In this document: positions 16,525-24,874 of the stretch, piece after piece
Layout: each line of letters opens with the position of its first letter
How positions within the stretch are numbered: position 1 is the stretch's first letter
Assembly: GCF_013407835.1 (NCBI RefSeq)
Contig: NZ_JACCBI010000001.1
Coordinates: 2,542,001 to 2,606,000 of the forward strand
Direction of reading: 5' to 3'
Length of the DNA: 64,000 nucleotides
From: Agromyces atrinae
GTDB lineage: Bacteria > Actinomycetota > Actinomycetes > Actinomycetales > Microbacteriaceae
The notes under the pieces: model-generated
Told to the model about the DNA's origin: nothing
Databases searched by the model: none
The model's input: the letters and a program-made list of their open reading frames with translations, nothing else
Program-made: the position numbers and the translations under genes

Positions 16525-17187
16525 TCACGGGATCAGCGGCTTCGCGCGCCGATGGATCACCGATCGCTGCTCGGGGAACCTCCAGTCGAAGAGCACGGCT
16601 GCGAGTCTCACCACGGTGGTCACCGCGACGCCGACCAGTCCCGCGATCGGGATCGGAACACCGAACCCGGCGAGCACGATGAGCGTGCCCGTGCCGGCGC
16701 CGGCCGCGACGGCGTAGAGGGTGCCGACGTGGAGGAAGGAGATCGGCAGGTTCAGGATGACGTCCCGCAGCATTCCACCACCGATCGCGCCGATGACTCC
16801 GACGACGAGCGCCCCGGCTTCGCCGACGCCGAGGGACAGCGCCTTCGACGCCCCGATCGCGCCGAAGAGTCCCATGACGACGGCATCGAGCACCGTGATC
16901 ACCCCGTCGGCGCGGCGAAGGATCGGCCGGATCGCCATGCCGAGGATCGCGCCTGCCGCCGCGACAGGCAGGTACCAGTTCATCCAGATGACCACGGGCG
17001 GCTGATCGAGCACGATATCGCGGAGGAGTCCGCCTCCGAGCGCGACGGTGAGGCCGATGACGACGACGCCGAGTACATCGATGCGCCGGTGGTGCTGGCC
17101 TGCCGCGAACAGAGCTCCTTGAAGGCCGCCGAGCCCGGCAGCGAGGAGCTCGATCCACAGGTCGACCTGGAACACGGTGACGGACAT
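16525..17187 (-). CDS. TRIC-type (UPF0126) cation channel family protein
   Basis: A 220-aa membrane protein with two tandem copies of the glycine-rich UPF0126/TRIC domain: GLTVALGGGLLRDIVL near residue 45 and GVIGAIGGGMLRDVIL near residue 130. About seven hydrophobic helices are visible. Bacterial TRIC homologs are trimeric cation channels, but the physiological role here is unknown. The ATG at 17187 has GAGGAG six bases upstream. It is probably co-transcribed with the hydrolase at 17262, which ends 74 bases before. Confidence 0.88.
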   Translation of the reverse strand: MSVTVFQVDLWIELLAAGLGGLQGALFAAGQHHRRIDVLGVVVIGLTVALGGGLLRDIVLDQPPVVIWMNWYLPVAAAGAILGMAIRPILRRADGVITVLDAVVMGLFGAIGASKALSLGVGEAGALVVGVIGAIGGGMLRDVILNLPISFLHVGTLYAVAAGAGTGTLIVLAGFGVPIPIAGLVGVAVTTVVRLAAVLFDWRFPEQRSVIHRRAKPLIP

Positions 17188-17261
17188 TCGATCTCCTCTC
17201 CCGATGTGGGCCGGCTCGCTCGTCGAGCCGGCCCACGGGCGACGGTCGTGGCGGATGTCGC

Positions 17262-17972
17262 TCAGGCGGCAGTGCGGGTCGCGCTCTGAGCGGCGGTGAC
17301 GATGACGTCCGAGACGACGCCCGGCTGCGTCATGAACAGGGCGTGACTCGCAGAGACGGTGGTGATCTCCGCGCCGGCCCGCTTCGCCATATGCAGGAGC
17401 ATGGCCTGGTCGAACGCCTGGTCCTCGGTGGCGATGACCGCCCAGCTGGGCTTCTCGCGCCAGGCCGCGTCCGTCACGGGCGTCGAGAAGACCGACATGT
17501 TGATCGGCACCTGAGAGTCGCGGAGGAAGGCGGCGTCGGCGTCGCTCGCGTCTGCAGCGAATCCGATCGCGAACTTCTCCCGATTGATGAAGCCGTAGCC
17601 GTCGTCGCCGATGTCGAGCACGAAGTTGGGTGTCGCGGCGAATCCCTCGTATTGCTGGGCGCTGCTCTCGCCGGAGTCGGGCACGAGGGCCGACACGTAG
17701 ACGAGTCCTGCGACGTTCGGGTGGGTACCCGCCTCGGTGATGACTGTTCCGCCCCACGAGTGGCCGACGAGGATCGTCGGTCCGTCCTGGAGGTCGAGGA
17801 CTCGTGTGGTCGCCGCGACGTCGTCGACCAGGGAGGTGAGCGGGTTCTGCACGACGCTGACCCGGTAGCCCCGGGCGGTGAGGTTGTCGTACACGCCGCG
17901 CCAACCCGATCCGTCGGCGAACGCGCCGTGCGCGAGCACGACGTTGGTGATTCCTCGGCCTGTGGTGTTCAT
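17262..17972 (-). CDS. Alpha/beta hydrolase (esterase-like)
   Basis: A 236-aa cytoplasmic alpha/beta hydrolase of the AB hydrolase 6 / esterase type. It has the oxyanion segment LAHGAFADGSGW, the nucleophile elbow GHSWGG at about residues 70-75, and a late histidine in SASHALFMTQP. The start lies about 75 bases from a palindromic operator shared with the divergent GntR regulator, so it is the likely regulated target, with the TRIC gene downstream. Substrate is unknown. Confidence 0.85.
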   Translation of the reverse strand: MNTTGRGITNVVLAHGAFADGSGWRGVYDNLTARGYRVSVVQNPLTSLVDDVAATTRVLDLQDGPTILVGHSWGGTVITEAGTHPNVAGLVYVSALVPDSGESSAQQYEGFAATPNFVLDIGDDGYGFINREKFAIGFAADASDADAAFLRDSQVPINMSVFSTPVTDAAWREKPSWAVIATEDQAFDQAMLLHMAKRAGAEITTVSASHALFMTQPGVVSDVIVTAAQSATRTAA

Positions 17973-18046
17973 TGCATTGCCCTTCCGCTGTTCGCTCCGG
18001 GTGCCCGAAGCGAGTCCTCTGGAACCGACGAGCGCCGTTCCTGATG

Positions 18047-18060
18047 TGCAATATATTGCA
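18047..18060. promoter_or_regulatory. Palindromic operator, copy 1
   Basis: Perfect 14-bp palindrome TGCAATATATTGCA in the divergent gap between hydrolase and GntR gene. It contains TATATT on both strands, so it could overlap a minus-10 element of the hydrolase promoter. Confidence 0.75.
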
Positions 18061-18114
18061 TGCTAGAACCGTGCGCAAGGGGTCGCTCGATTTGCCTCCC
18101 TGCAATCGATGTGC

Positions 18115-18126
18115 GCAATATATTGC
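18115..18126. promoter_or_regulatory. Palindromic operator, copy 2
   Basis: GCAATATATTGC, followed by ATGC as in copy 1; centre-to-centre distance from copy 1 is 67 bp. It abuts the probable GntR start codon at 18127, which suggests autorepression. Confidence 0.75.
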
Positions 18127-18783
18127 ATGCCCATTCCGTCCGGCACTGCCGCAGTTGACCGCTCACTCCTCCGAGACGACGTCTATCGACGTCTTCGAGA
18201 TGCCATTGTCGACGGCACCTTCATGCCCGGAGAGCAGCTCAAGGACGGCGAGCTGGCCGAGTGGCTGGGGGTGAGTCGTACTCCGGTGCGGGAAGCCCTC
18301 CTGCGACTCGCGACGAGCGGACTCGTGGTGGCCTTGCCGGGACGCTCGACGACCGTGAGCATCATCGACGAGCGAGCGGTGCGGGATGCACGGGACGTCA
18401 TCGCGGCGATGCACGAGCTGGTCGCACGCCAGATCACGGGTCGACTGAGCGACGATGACATCGAGCGGATGACGGACGCGAACCGTCGCTTCGCTGCGGC
18501 GGTCGCTGCCGACGATGTCGGCGCGGCACTCGACGCCGACGAGGAACTCCACCGGATTCCCGTCGCCGCCCTGGGCAATCAGGCGCTCGAGGCCGTACTC
18601 GACCAGTTCGAGCCTCTCGTGCGTCGCACGGAACGGCTGCGCTTCAGCGGCGACGCCCACGCCTCGATCGAGTTGCACGACGAACTGATCGCGCTCCTGG
18701 CGTCCGGCGACGCGCAGAAGGCGGCGTCGGTCGCGTTCCACATCTGGCACAGCCTGCCTGCGGACGACGTCGCGGACGACTGA
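18127..18783 (+). CDS. GntR-family (FCD-type) transcriptional regulator
   Basis: A 218-aa regulator with an N-terminal winged helix (DDVYRRLRDAIVDGTFMPGEQL then LGVSRTPVREALLRL, about residues 15-60) and an all-helical FCD ligand-binding domain. In the FCD domain the metal-ligand histidine positions are only partly recognisable (DEELHRIPV). Two TGCAATATATTGCA-type palindromes lie in the divergent promoter, so it probably controls the hydrolase and itself. ATG 18127 is preferred; ATG 18109 would place operator 2 inside the gene. No Shine-Dalgarno sequence is visible. Confidence 0.87.
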   Translation: MPIPSGTAAVDRSLLRDDVYRRLRDAIVDGTFMPGEQLKDGELAEWLGVSRTPVREALLRLATSGLVVALPGRSTTVSIIDERAVRDARDVIAAMHELVARQITGRLSDDDIERMTDANRRFAAAVAADDVGAALDADEELHRIPVAALGNQALEAVLDQFEPLVRRTERLRFSGDAHASIELHDELIALLASGDAQKAASVAFHIWHSLPADDVADD

Positions 18784-18947
18784 GCGGGCAGAGCCTCATG
18801 CGCGCCTGAATCCCGCGTACTACCGCGCAGGAGCGTATACCCGCCACCGACGCTCGCCGCGCGGCACAACGCGAGATACCATCAATTCGAGCCACTCGTC
18901 GATCCGTCGGATCGAACTCCGACGTGGCGCGCACGAAGGGCACCACG

Positions 18948-19361
18948 TTGGGACGACTCCTCTACGGCGGGGGCGATCGCTATCTCCCCCTGGATGACCG
19001 CCTGCTTGCCCACCTGCAGGTCGTGTTCGGCAGCAAGCTGCGACGGCAGGAGTCGTTCATGCTCTCGGTCGTCGACCGCTCGAAGGGCGTGCCGCAGCGC
19101 CGCGCCCTGTGGTTCGAGGCGGCGATTCCCCTCGAGTTCGAGTTCGAGACCGACGAGCACCACACCCTCAACAAGGAGTGGCTCGAAGAGCTGGCTCTCG
19201 CGGCCGCGTCATCCCATGGCGTCGTCATCGAGCACGTGCCGGAGCCCTCGTCATCCACCCCCAACGCGGCCCAGCCCCGCACCGCCCGCGCGGTGCGGAA
19301 TGCTCGCCAGTCCGCGGCGGCGGCCGACGCCCTCCCCGAGGAAGTCGTCGAGGCTTCCTAG
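18948..19361 (+). CDS. DUF7882-type protein, copy 1
   Basis: A 137-aa protein of a family that I know mainly from Microbacteriaceae, sometimes misnamed ATP-dependent DNA ligase. I start it at TTG 18948 because GAAGGG lies eight bases upstream and the product then begins MGRLLYGG, the usual family start; GTG 18924 lacks a ribosome site. The conserved core is LLAHLQVVFGSKLRRQESFML, split here as about residues 20-40, then IPLEFEFETDE. The Ala/Pro-rich tail is unique. Function unknown. A second copy lies at 19923. Confidence 0.75.
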   Translation: MGRLLYGGGDRYLPLDDRLLAHLQVVFGSKLRRQESFMLSVVDRSKGVPQRRALWFEAAIPLEFEFETDEHHTLNKEWLEELALAAASSHGVVIEHVPEPSSSTPNAAQPRTARAVRNARQSAAAADALPEEVVEAS

Positions 19362-19392
19362 CGCGAGACTTTCCCGCCTACAGACACACAAA

Positions 19393-19432
19393 AGAAGAGC
19401 AGCCGTGCCCTCCCCGGCGCGGCTGCTCTTCT
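19393..19432. terminator. Bidirectional terminator
   Basis: A 17-bp stem with one G-U pair (arms 19393-19409 and 19416-19432, loop CTCCCC) between the plus-strand DUF7882 gene and the convergent 55-aa gene. The stem ends in AAAAGAAG on one side and CTTCTGTC on the other. Confidence 0.88.
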
Positions 19433-19453
19433 GTCTGTGGGTGTGCGCTGAGG

Positions 19454-19621
19454 CTACACCGGGCTCTTGCGGCCGCTGATCATGCGGACGAGCCACACGA
19501 TGATCGCGAGTACGAGAAGTACCGCTCCGACCCAGAGAAGGAAGTTCAGCGACGAAACGAATCCGCCGGTGAACAGCAAGACGATGGCAATCACGGCGAT
19601 AACGACGAGAAGGATGTTCAT
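19454..19621 (-). CDS. Small two-helix membrane protein, 55 aa
   Basis: A short gene that is easy to miss. It begins MNILLVVIAVIAIVLLF, has a short GGFVSSLNFL loop and a second hydrophobic helix, and ends RKSPV. The ATG at 19621 has TTTAGGAG eight bases upstream, and that ribosome site overlaps the stop codon of the gene before it. It resembles small hydrophobic proteins found in many actinobacteria; function unknown. Confidence 0.7.
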   Translation of the reverse strand: MNILLVVIAVIAIVLLFTGGFVSSLNFLLWVGAVLLVLAIIVWLVRMISGRKSPV

Positions 19622-19631
19622 AGTTCAGCTC

Positions 19632-19814
19632 CTAAATGTTGGTTGGGCGTGATCGGGCACCGAGTTCCGGTGATTCCGACTCGTCGGCGGGGTCCGAACC
19701 ATCTCGCGATGCTTCGTAACCGCTGACGTCGCCCCCGGAGGCGCGGACGGCTTCGAGATACTCTTCGAGTTCCGTTCGCTCAGGTCCGTGCGCGTTTTCT
19801 GTCGATTCGCTCAC
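19632..19814 (-). CDS. Small acidic protein, 60 aa
   Basis: A GTG-started gene with a strong GGAAGGAG ribosome site nine bases upstream. The product is rich in Glu, Asp and Ser (TELEEYLEAVRASGGDVSGYEA, about residues 14-35, shown here as the only structured-looking part) and has no membrane segment. Its stop codon overlaps the ribosome site of the 55-aa membrane protein, so the two form a minimal operon antisense to the gap between the two DUF7882 genes. Function unknown. Confidence 0.6.
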   Translation of the reverse strand: MSESTENAHGPERTELEEYLEAVRASGGDVSGYEASRDGSDPADESESPELGARSRPTNI

Positions 19815-19922
19815 GGCGCCAGCTCCTTCCGTGCGGGGTGGCCGCTGGACTACACAACCACTCCCCACAATGGGGGACAAGGGGGTTGCCAGCGCCAGAT
19901 CCCTGTGATAACCCGCGAGAGC

Positions 19923-20363
19923 ATGCGCGCGACCGATACGCTCGACCACGAGGGCCGACAGCTCTATCGGCCTCGACGGCACGACCGAGGAGTCATCATC
20001 GGAACACTCGTTTACGGCCTCCAGGGCAGTGAGTTCGACTTCGACGACCGCGTTCTCGCGCATCTGCAGGTGGTGTTCACCGCCAAGATGCGGCGTCGCG
20101 AGTCGTTCATGTTCGTCTGGCGCGACGACCCGTCGGTCGGCGACGGTCGCAGCGCGGCGTGGATCGACTCGGCCATCCCCCTGTACTTCCGCTACAGCGG
20201 CGGCAAGCAGCCCGTGCTCAACATGGAATGGCTCGAAGAGATGTCGATCGCGGCCGGCAGCACGCAGGGCCTCGTCCTCGGCGAGGAGCCGGGCCACGAG
20301 GGCGAAGGGGTCGTGCGCGCGCACGACAACAGCATGAAGAGGCGCGACCACCCCGCCAATTGA
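19923..20363 (+). CDS. DUF7882-type protein, copy 2
   Basis: Paralog of the protein at 18948. It shares GTLVYG, VLAHLQVVFTAKMRRRESFM and IPLYFRYSGG with it. From ATG 19923 it is 146 aa, but family proteins normally begin at the GTLVYG segment. A GAGGAG ribosome site at 19987-19992 sits five bases before an in-frame ATC at 19998, so a rare ATC start giving a 121-aa protein is possible. Function unknown. Confidence 0.7.
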   Translation: MRATDTLDHEGRQLYRPRRHDRGVIIGTLVYGLQGSEFDFDDRVLAHLQVVFTAKMRRRESFMFVWRDDPSVGDGRSAAWIDSAIPLYFRYSGGKQPVLNMEWLEEMSIAAGSTQGLVLGEEPGHEGEGVVRAHDNSMKRRDHPAN

Positions 20364-20475
20364 TCGGATGACGCGTGCGCGCCCCGCGCCCCTGTCAACC
20401 CCCTGCGCTCGGGCCCGCCTCGCGCCTACGCTGAGCGGATTCCGCGTTGCGGCCCGTGTCGACGGAGGGGAGATC

Positions 20476-20742
20476 ATGCCTCGAGGGAAGAACTCGCACC
20501 TGAAGGATCCGGAGCTGTACGAGAAGCTCCGTGCCGATGGTGCGTCGAAGGAGAAGGCCGCGCGCATCTCGAACGCGGCAGGTCGAGACGGCCGGTCCGA
20601 ACTGGGGCGGCGCGGCGGCGAGGCCGAAGACTACGACGAGCGCACGGTGCCCGAGCTCCGCGCCCGCGCGAAGGAGCTCGGTCTGACGGGCTATTCCGAC
20701 AAGCGGAAGAGTGAGCTCATCGCGATGCTCCGAGAGCACTGA
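20476..20742 (+). CDS. DUF7218/Rho-N (SAP-like) domain protein
   Basis: An 88-aa basic protein. The N-terminal half (MPRGKNSHLKDPELYEKL, then SKEKAARISNAAGRDG) is the DUF7218-type segment, and the C-terminal half (TVPELRARAKELGLTGY then KRKSELIAMLREH) is a Rho-N/SAP-like helix-extension-helix nucleic-acid-binding motif. The ATG follows GGAGGGGAGAT. The topoisomerase IB gene begins one base after its stop, so the two are linked and probably both bind DNA. Confidence 0.75.
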   Translation: MPRGKNSHLKDPELYEKLRADGASKEKAARISNAAGRDGRSELGRRGGEAEDYDERTVPELRARAKELGLTGYSDKRKSELIAMLREH

Positions 20743-20743
20743 C

Positions 20744-21733
20744 GTGCGACTCAAGAGGGTGCAGCCCTACAGCTCGAGCGGGTACACGCGGCGGCGCGAT
20801 GGCGAGCGTTTCCGCTACCGCGATGCGGATGGGAAGCCCGTCGACGCCGATGAGCGCCGCCGCGTCATCGAGCTCGCGATCCCGCCGGCGTGGAACAAGG
20901 TGTGGATCTCGGATCGCGCCAACGCGCACATCCTTGCGGTGGGGGTGGATGCCGCGGGCCGGCGTCAATACATCTACCACCCCGAGTGGCGGCGCGTGCG
21001 CGACGGCGAGAAGTTCGAGCGAGCGCGCAGGCTCGCCGAGTCGCTTCCGGGCGCACGCACGGGAGTGACGCGCGCTCTCCGCGGAGATGAGCTGACCCGC
21101 GACCGTGTGCTGGCCGCGGCCTTCCGACTGCTCGACACCGTCGCCATCCGTGCGGGCGGCGAGTCGTACCTCGCCGAGAACGGCACGCACGGTCTCACCA
21201 CTCTTCTCGGGCGCCACGTCTCCATCTCCGGGTCGACGGTGCAGCTGCGCTTCCCCGCGAAGTCGGGCGTCGCCGCTGAGGTCGAGGTCGTCGACGACGA
21301 TCTCGCCCGGTGTCTCGGTGAGGCTCGACGCTCGCCGCGCACGCGACTGCTCGCGTGGAAGGACGGCTCGAAGCGCGTTCCCATCACCACGATCGACCTG
21401 AACGCCTACGTGCGCGAGCGCACACTCGGCGACTTCACGGCCAAGGACTTCCGCACCCTCCACGGAACCATCACGGCGGCCCGGTCGCTCGCGAAGCAAG
21501 GGCTCGCGTCGACGGAGCGTGAGCGCTCGGCGTGCATCCGCCGCGCGGTGCAGGCCGTCGCCGACGAGCTCGGCAACACTCCGACGGTCGCGCGCACGAG
21601 CTACATCGACCCGGAGGTCTTCGATCGGTATGCCGCGGGTGAGCTGATCGATCTCTCGATCTCGCCCGACTCCGGCATCCTCGCTCTCCTCGGTCGACCT
21701 GGCTCGCACGGCGCTCCGGCGGGTGCCGCGTAG
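20744..21733 (+). CDS. DNA topoisomerase IB
   Basis: Poxvirus-like type IB topoisomerase that relaxes supercoils through a 3'-phosphotyrosyl intermediate. The product is 329 aa from GTG 20744, one base after the previous stop. The N-terminal domain has IPPAWNKVWI and HILAVGVDAAGRRQYIYH; the catalytic domain has KDFRTLHGT and the active tyrosine region ARTSYIDPEVFDRY. Actinobacterial homologs are common but not essential. Confidence 0.92.
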   Translation: MRLKRVQPYSSSGYTRRRDGERFRYRDADGKPVDADERRRVIELAIPPAWNKVWISDRANAHILAVGVDAAGRRQYIYHPEWRRVRDGEKFERARRLAESLPGARTGVTRALRGDELTRDRVLAAAFRLLDTVAIRAGGESYLAENGTHGLTTLLGRHVSISGSTVQLRFPAKSGVAAEVEVVDDDLARCLGEARRSPRTRLLAWKDGSKRVPITTIDLNAYVRERTLGDFTAKDFRTLHGTITAARSLAKQGLASTERERSACIRRAVQAVADELGNTPTVARTSYIDPEVFDRYAAGELIDLSISPDSGILALLGRPGSHGAPAGAA

Positions 21734-21764
21734 ACTGGACAGGTAGTTCTGAGGAAGGTCGGTC

Positions 21765-22331
21765 GTGTCGGGTCACACAGGCGGAGACGTGCGCGCCTTC
21801 ATCATCCCCCTCGTGCGAGCCGCACTCGCGCTCGCCGCGGGCATCGTGGTGACGTTCGCGCAAGACCACTCGGCCCCGTTCGGACTCGCCGTCTTCGGCG
21901 CCTGGGCGCTCGCCGCCGGTCTCCTCATCGGCGCCCTCCAGCTGCGTTTCGAAGCTGACCGACTCACACGCCTGCTCGGCGTCATCCAGGCCGTCGTCAC
22001 CGCCGTGGCCGGCATCCTCGCCCTCACCGTCGGCGGGGGCCTCGCGTTCCTGCTCGTCATCGTGAGCGCCTGGGCCGCGATCACCGGGTTCCTCGAGCTC
22101 TACGCGGGCTACCGCGCGCGCGGCCGTTCGGCTGCGGCTCGCGACTGGCTCATGTTCGGCGGGTTCACGGCCGTCCTCGCGCTCGTCTTCCTCCTCCTTC
22201 CGCCGAACGTCGTCGTCTCCGTCGGCATCCTCGGCGCGTACTGGATCATCCTCGCCGTCTTCGCGGCGATCGCCGCGTTCTCGCTCAAATGGGCGCCGTC
22301 GCGTCAGGGCACGGGGGTGGATGCCGCGTGA
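21765..22331 (+). CDS. HdeD/DUF308-like membrane protein
   Basis: A 188-aa protein with six predicted transmembrane helices in two three-helix repeats, as in HdeD/DUF308 proteins. There is a short charged loop (RARGRSAAARDW) in the middle. The GTG start at 21765 has GAGGAAGG ten bases upstream. The next gene overlaps its stop codon. Function unknown; an acid or envelope-stress role has been proposed for other family members. Confidence 0.65.
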   Translation: MSGHTGGDVRAFIIPLVRAALALAAGIVVTFAQDHSAPFGLAVFGAWALAAGLLIGALQLRFEADRLTRLLGVIQAVVTAVAGILALTVGGGLAFLLVIVSAWAAITGFLELYAGYRARGRSAAARDWLMFGGFTAVLALVFLLLPPNVVVSVGILGAYWIILAVFAAIAAFSLKWAPSRQGTGVDAA

Positions 22332-22606
22332 GCAACGATCCCGGAAAGAAGCTGCCTCAGCCGAGCCGACGCGATGTCCTGCGCCCGCTCGAGCTCCTCG
22401 GCGGCTCGTTCATCGCCGCCGTCTTCGTCGGTCTCATCACCCTCATGGTGACGCGCGACCTCGTGGTTTCGGGCATCGCCACGGGCGGTGTCTTCATCAT
22501 CGTGCTCGTCGCGCTCGCGATGTTCGTGCTCGCGTTCAAGCCCGACGACGACGAGCTCGCCGACCTCGACGCGCAGAACCGACCCGACGACTCCTCCGCG
22601 CACTAG
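22328..22606 (+). CDS. Small two-helix membrane protein, 92 aa
   Basis: The GTG start overlaps the stop of the preceding gene (GTGA). The N-terminus is hydrophilic, two hydrophobic helices cover about residues 24-45 and 47-68, and the tail is acidic (FKPDDDELADLDAQNRPDD). No named family is recognised. It probably functions with the HdeD-like protein. Confidence 0.65.
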   Translation: MSNDPGKKLPQPSRRDVLRPLELLGGSFIAAVFVGLITLMVTRDLVVSGIATGGVFIIVLVALAMFVLAFKPDDDELADLDAQNRPDDSSAH

Positions 22607-22704
22607 TCGCGCCCCTCTCCGACGCGGGCACTGCCCTCGTCGTCGCTTCGTCGCGCCCGAAAGCCGAGTTGCCCTCGCTTTGGGGGTGAATAGAGGTAGT
22701 CGGT

Positions 22705-22747
22705 AACGCTTCCAACCGCTACTGTCGGAAACAGTAAACGTTTCCAA
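22705..22747. promoter_or_regulatory. Operator-like inverted repeats before the surface operon
   Basis: Two related half-sites, AACGCTTCCAA (22705-22715) and AAACGTTTCCAA (22736-22747), and nested inverted repeats TACTGT/ACAGTA (22720-22736) and GGAAAC/GTTTCC (22727-22745). The GGAAACGTTTCC-like theme is typical of LacI-family operators. It lies 14 bases before the lectin gene start region. Confidence 0.45.
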
Positions 22748-22763
22748 TGATGGGGTTAGCGTG

Positions 22764-24800
22764 ATGGTTCGGGGGGCCGCAGCGCGCGTGCGATCGCGCA
22801 GCGGGCGAGTGGGGCGTGGAAGCGTGCGGTGGGGCATCGTGCTCCTCGGTGTGCCCGCGCTCGTCGCCGGTCTTCTCGTCGCCTCCGCTGCTCGCGACGA
22901 CGTCGTCGCGAGCGCCGCCGGAAACAGCATCTACATCAACGAGTCGTTCCAGGGTGCCACTCTCCCCTCGGGGTGGCTCTTCTCGGGCCGAGCGGGTACC
23001 ACTCCGCCGAGCATCGTGGCTCCAACTAACAACAACGCGGGCGGTGGGCGCTGGTTGCAGCTCACCAACGATGACGCCTATGGCGGAGCTGGTTCTTCGG
23101 GTTTCGCCCTGAACAACACGGTCTTCGACTCGAATAAAGGTGTCGTCGTCGAGTACGACCAGCGCATCTATCGCACCAACAACGGTATGGCGAACAACGA
23201 TGCTGACGGGGCCGGAGACGGACTCTCTGTCTTCCTCGTCGACGCGAACATCAGTGCGGCGTCGGGCACGAGTGTCGACACGACAACCGACGAGCCGGGC
23301 GGTTTCGGTGGCGGACTCGGCTACTCGAGTATCTCGAACAGCAGCTCGTCGTGGTGCCCCAACCAACAGGGCATCGCGGGCGGCTATTTCGGTATCGGGT
23401 TCGATGTCTACGGCAATTATGCCCGCTCCGACACGACGGCGGTCTCCACGCGACCCAATTCCGTATCGGGAGGAGCCTCCCAGCAGCGCGTACCGCAGGC
23501 CATTGGCGTGCGCGGGTCGGGTGTGCGGCACACGACGACGGGAGCGACGTGTACACAGCCGACGAACCAGCGCGACTTGAACTACTGGTACGGCATGAAC
23601 ACGGACCTCAATCCGACGAGCGGCGGCTACCGCTGGATCGGCGGAAGCGGAACGCGGCCGGCGAACACGATCGACAACAACTACGGCGACGGCAGCCGCT
23701 ACCGCAAGGTGCGCATCTCGATCACTCCTGAGACGAACGGCGCTCGCACGCTGCGGGTCTACATGACGCCGGCCGTCGAGGTCGGCAAGGATATCTGCGC
23801 ATCGGGCACGACGCCATGCACACGGTGGGTCTCGAATCCGGCGACCACGCCGGCCTACGCATTCGTGTATTCGACGAACCTCAACACCAACTCGTTCCAG
23901 GCCGCGCTGCCCGCGCAGTTCAAGCTCGGCTTCGCCGCGTCGACGGGCTTCGCCGTCAACAACCACCAGATCCGCAACCTGCTCGTCTCGACGGAGGCCG
24001 ACCTCGCGGTGACGAAGCGCATCAACGGCGCCGCGAGTGCGACGGTCGCACCAGGAGCGACGGCGACCTACACGCTCACCGCGCAGAACCTCGGGCCCGA
24101 CGACATCACGACCGACTTCCCCGCCACTCTCGTGGATGGATTGTCGGGTCTACCGCTCGACCCGGCGACGGTGACGTGGAGTGCGACTGTGGCGGGTGCT
24201 GCGCGCGTCTCGAAGACGGGCACGACGTTTGCGACGACGGCGACGGGCACGGGCGCTATCACATCAGCCGCCCCGCTCTACTGGATCGCTCCCGCCGGTA
24301 CCGCGAACACCGTCACGGTCACCGTGTCGGGAACCGTGCTCGCCTCGGCTCCTCGCGGAGTCGCGATCCCCAACACCGCGCGGGTGGCCGTGAACCCCAA
24401 CGGTGGCCCGCGTGACAACAACTCGGTCAACGACACGGCCATCGCGAACCTCACGGTGCCGAACACGCCGACCGTCTCGATCGTGAAGACCGGCCCGGCG
24501 ACGTTCGCCTCCGACACCGTGGGCAACGCCGGCTACTTCCAGATCGTCGATCCGGGCGCCGACGCGAACGCCCCCGGCGATGCCGATGTGCCGACCGTTC
24601 GCGCGGGAACCTCGGTCACCTGGGCCTTCCACGTCGTCAACACGGGTCAGCTTCCGCTGTCATCCGTCGTCGTCACCGATGTCGACGAGGACGGCGCCGC
24701 CGTCACCGTCGCGTGCCCCGCCACGACCCTCGCGGTCGGGGCATCCATGTACTGCCGCGCCACGGCGATCGTGAACCCCACGGGAGGCGCCTCTCCCTGA
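22764..24800 (+). CDS. Exported lectin-like/DUF11 surface protein
   Basis: A 678-aa secreted protein from ATG 22764 (GTG 22761 is one codon earlier). An Arg-rich N-terminus and hydrophobic core (residues about 24-45) form the signal peptide. Residues about 55-410 resemble an L-type lectin-like beta-sandwich (INESFQGATLPSGW at the start, GDGLSVFLVD within). A DUF11-type repeat (ADLAVTKRINGA...TYTLTAQNLGPDD) covers about 412-560, then a partial DUF7507-like repeat. The protein ends at IVNPTGGASP with no sortase motif or membrane anchor, so it may be truncated or rely on the partners downstream. Confidence 0.7.
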   Translation: MVRGAAARVRSRSGRVGRGSVRWGIVLLGVPALVAGLLVASAARDDVVASAAGNSIYINESFQGATLPSGWLFSGRAGTTPPSIVAPTNNNAGGGRWLQLTNDDAYGGAGSSGFALNNTVFDSNKGVVVEYDQRIYRTNNGMANNDADGAGDGLSVFLVDANISAASGTSVDTTTDEPGGFGGGLGYSSISNSSSSWCPNQQGIAGGYFGIGFDVYGNYARSDTTAVSTRPNSVSGGASQQRVPQAIGVRGSGVRHTTTGATCTQPTNQRDLNYWYGMNTDLNPTSGGYRWIGGSGTRPANTIDNNYGDGSRYRKVRISITPETNGARTLRVYMTPAVEVGKDICASGTTPCTRWVSNPATTPAYAFVYSTNLNTNSFQAALPAQFKLGFAASTGFAVNNHQIRNLLVSTEADLAVTKRINGAASATVAPGATATYTLTAQNLGPDDITTDFPATLVDGLSGLPLDPATVTWSATVAGAARVSKTGTTFATTATGTGAITSAAPLYWIAPAGTANTVTVTVSGTVLASAPRGVAIPNTARVAVNPNGGPRDNNSVNDTAIANLTVPNTPTVSIVKTGPATFASDTVGNAGYFQIVDPGADANAPGDADVPTVRAGTSVTWAFHVVNTGQLPLSSVVVTDVDEDGAAVTVACPATTLAVGASMYCRATAIVNPTGGASP

Positions 24801-24874
24801 TGACGTGACCCACTCCCCCTACAGAGCATCACTCGAACATCATTCGCACCACAACAAGCTAAGGAACAGAAATC

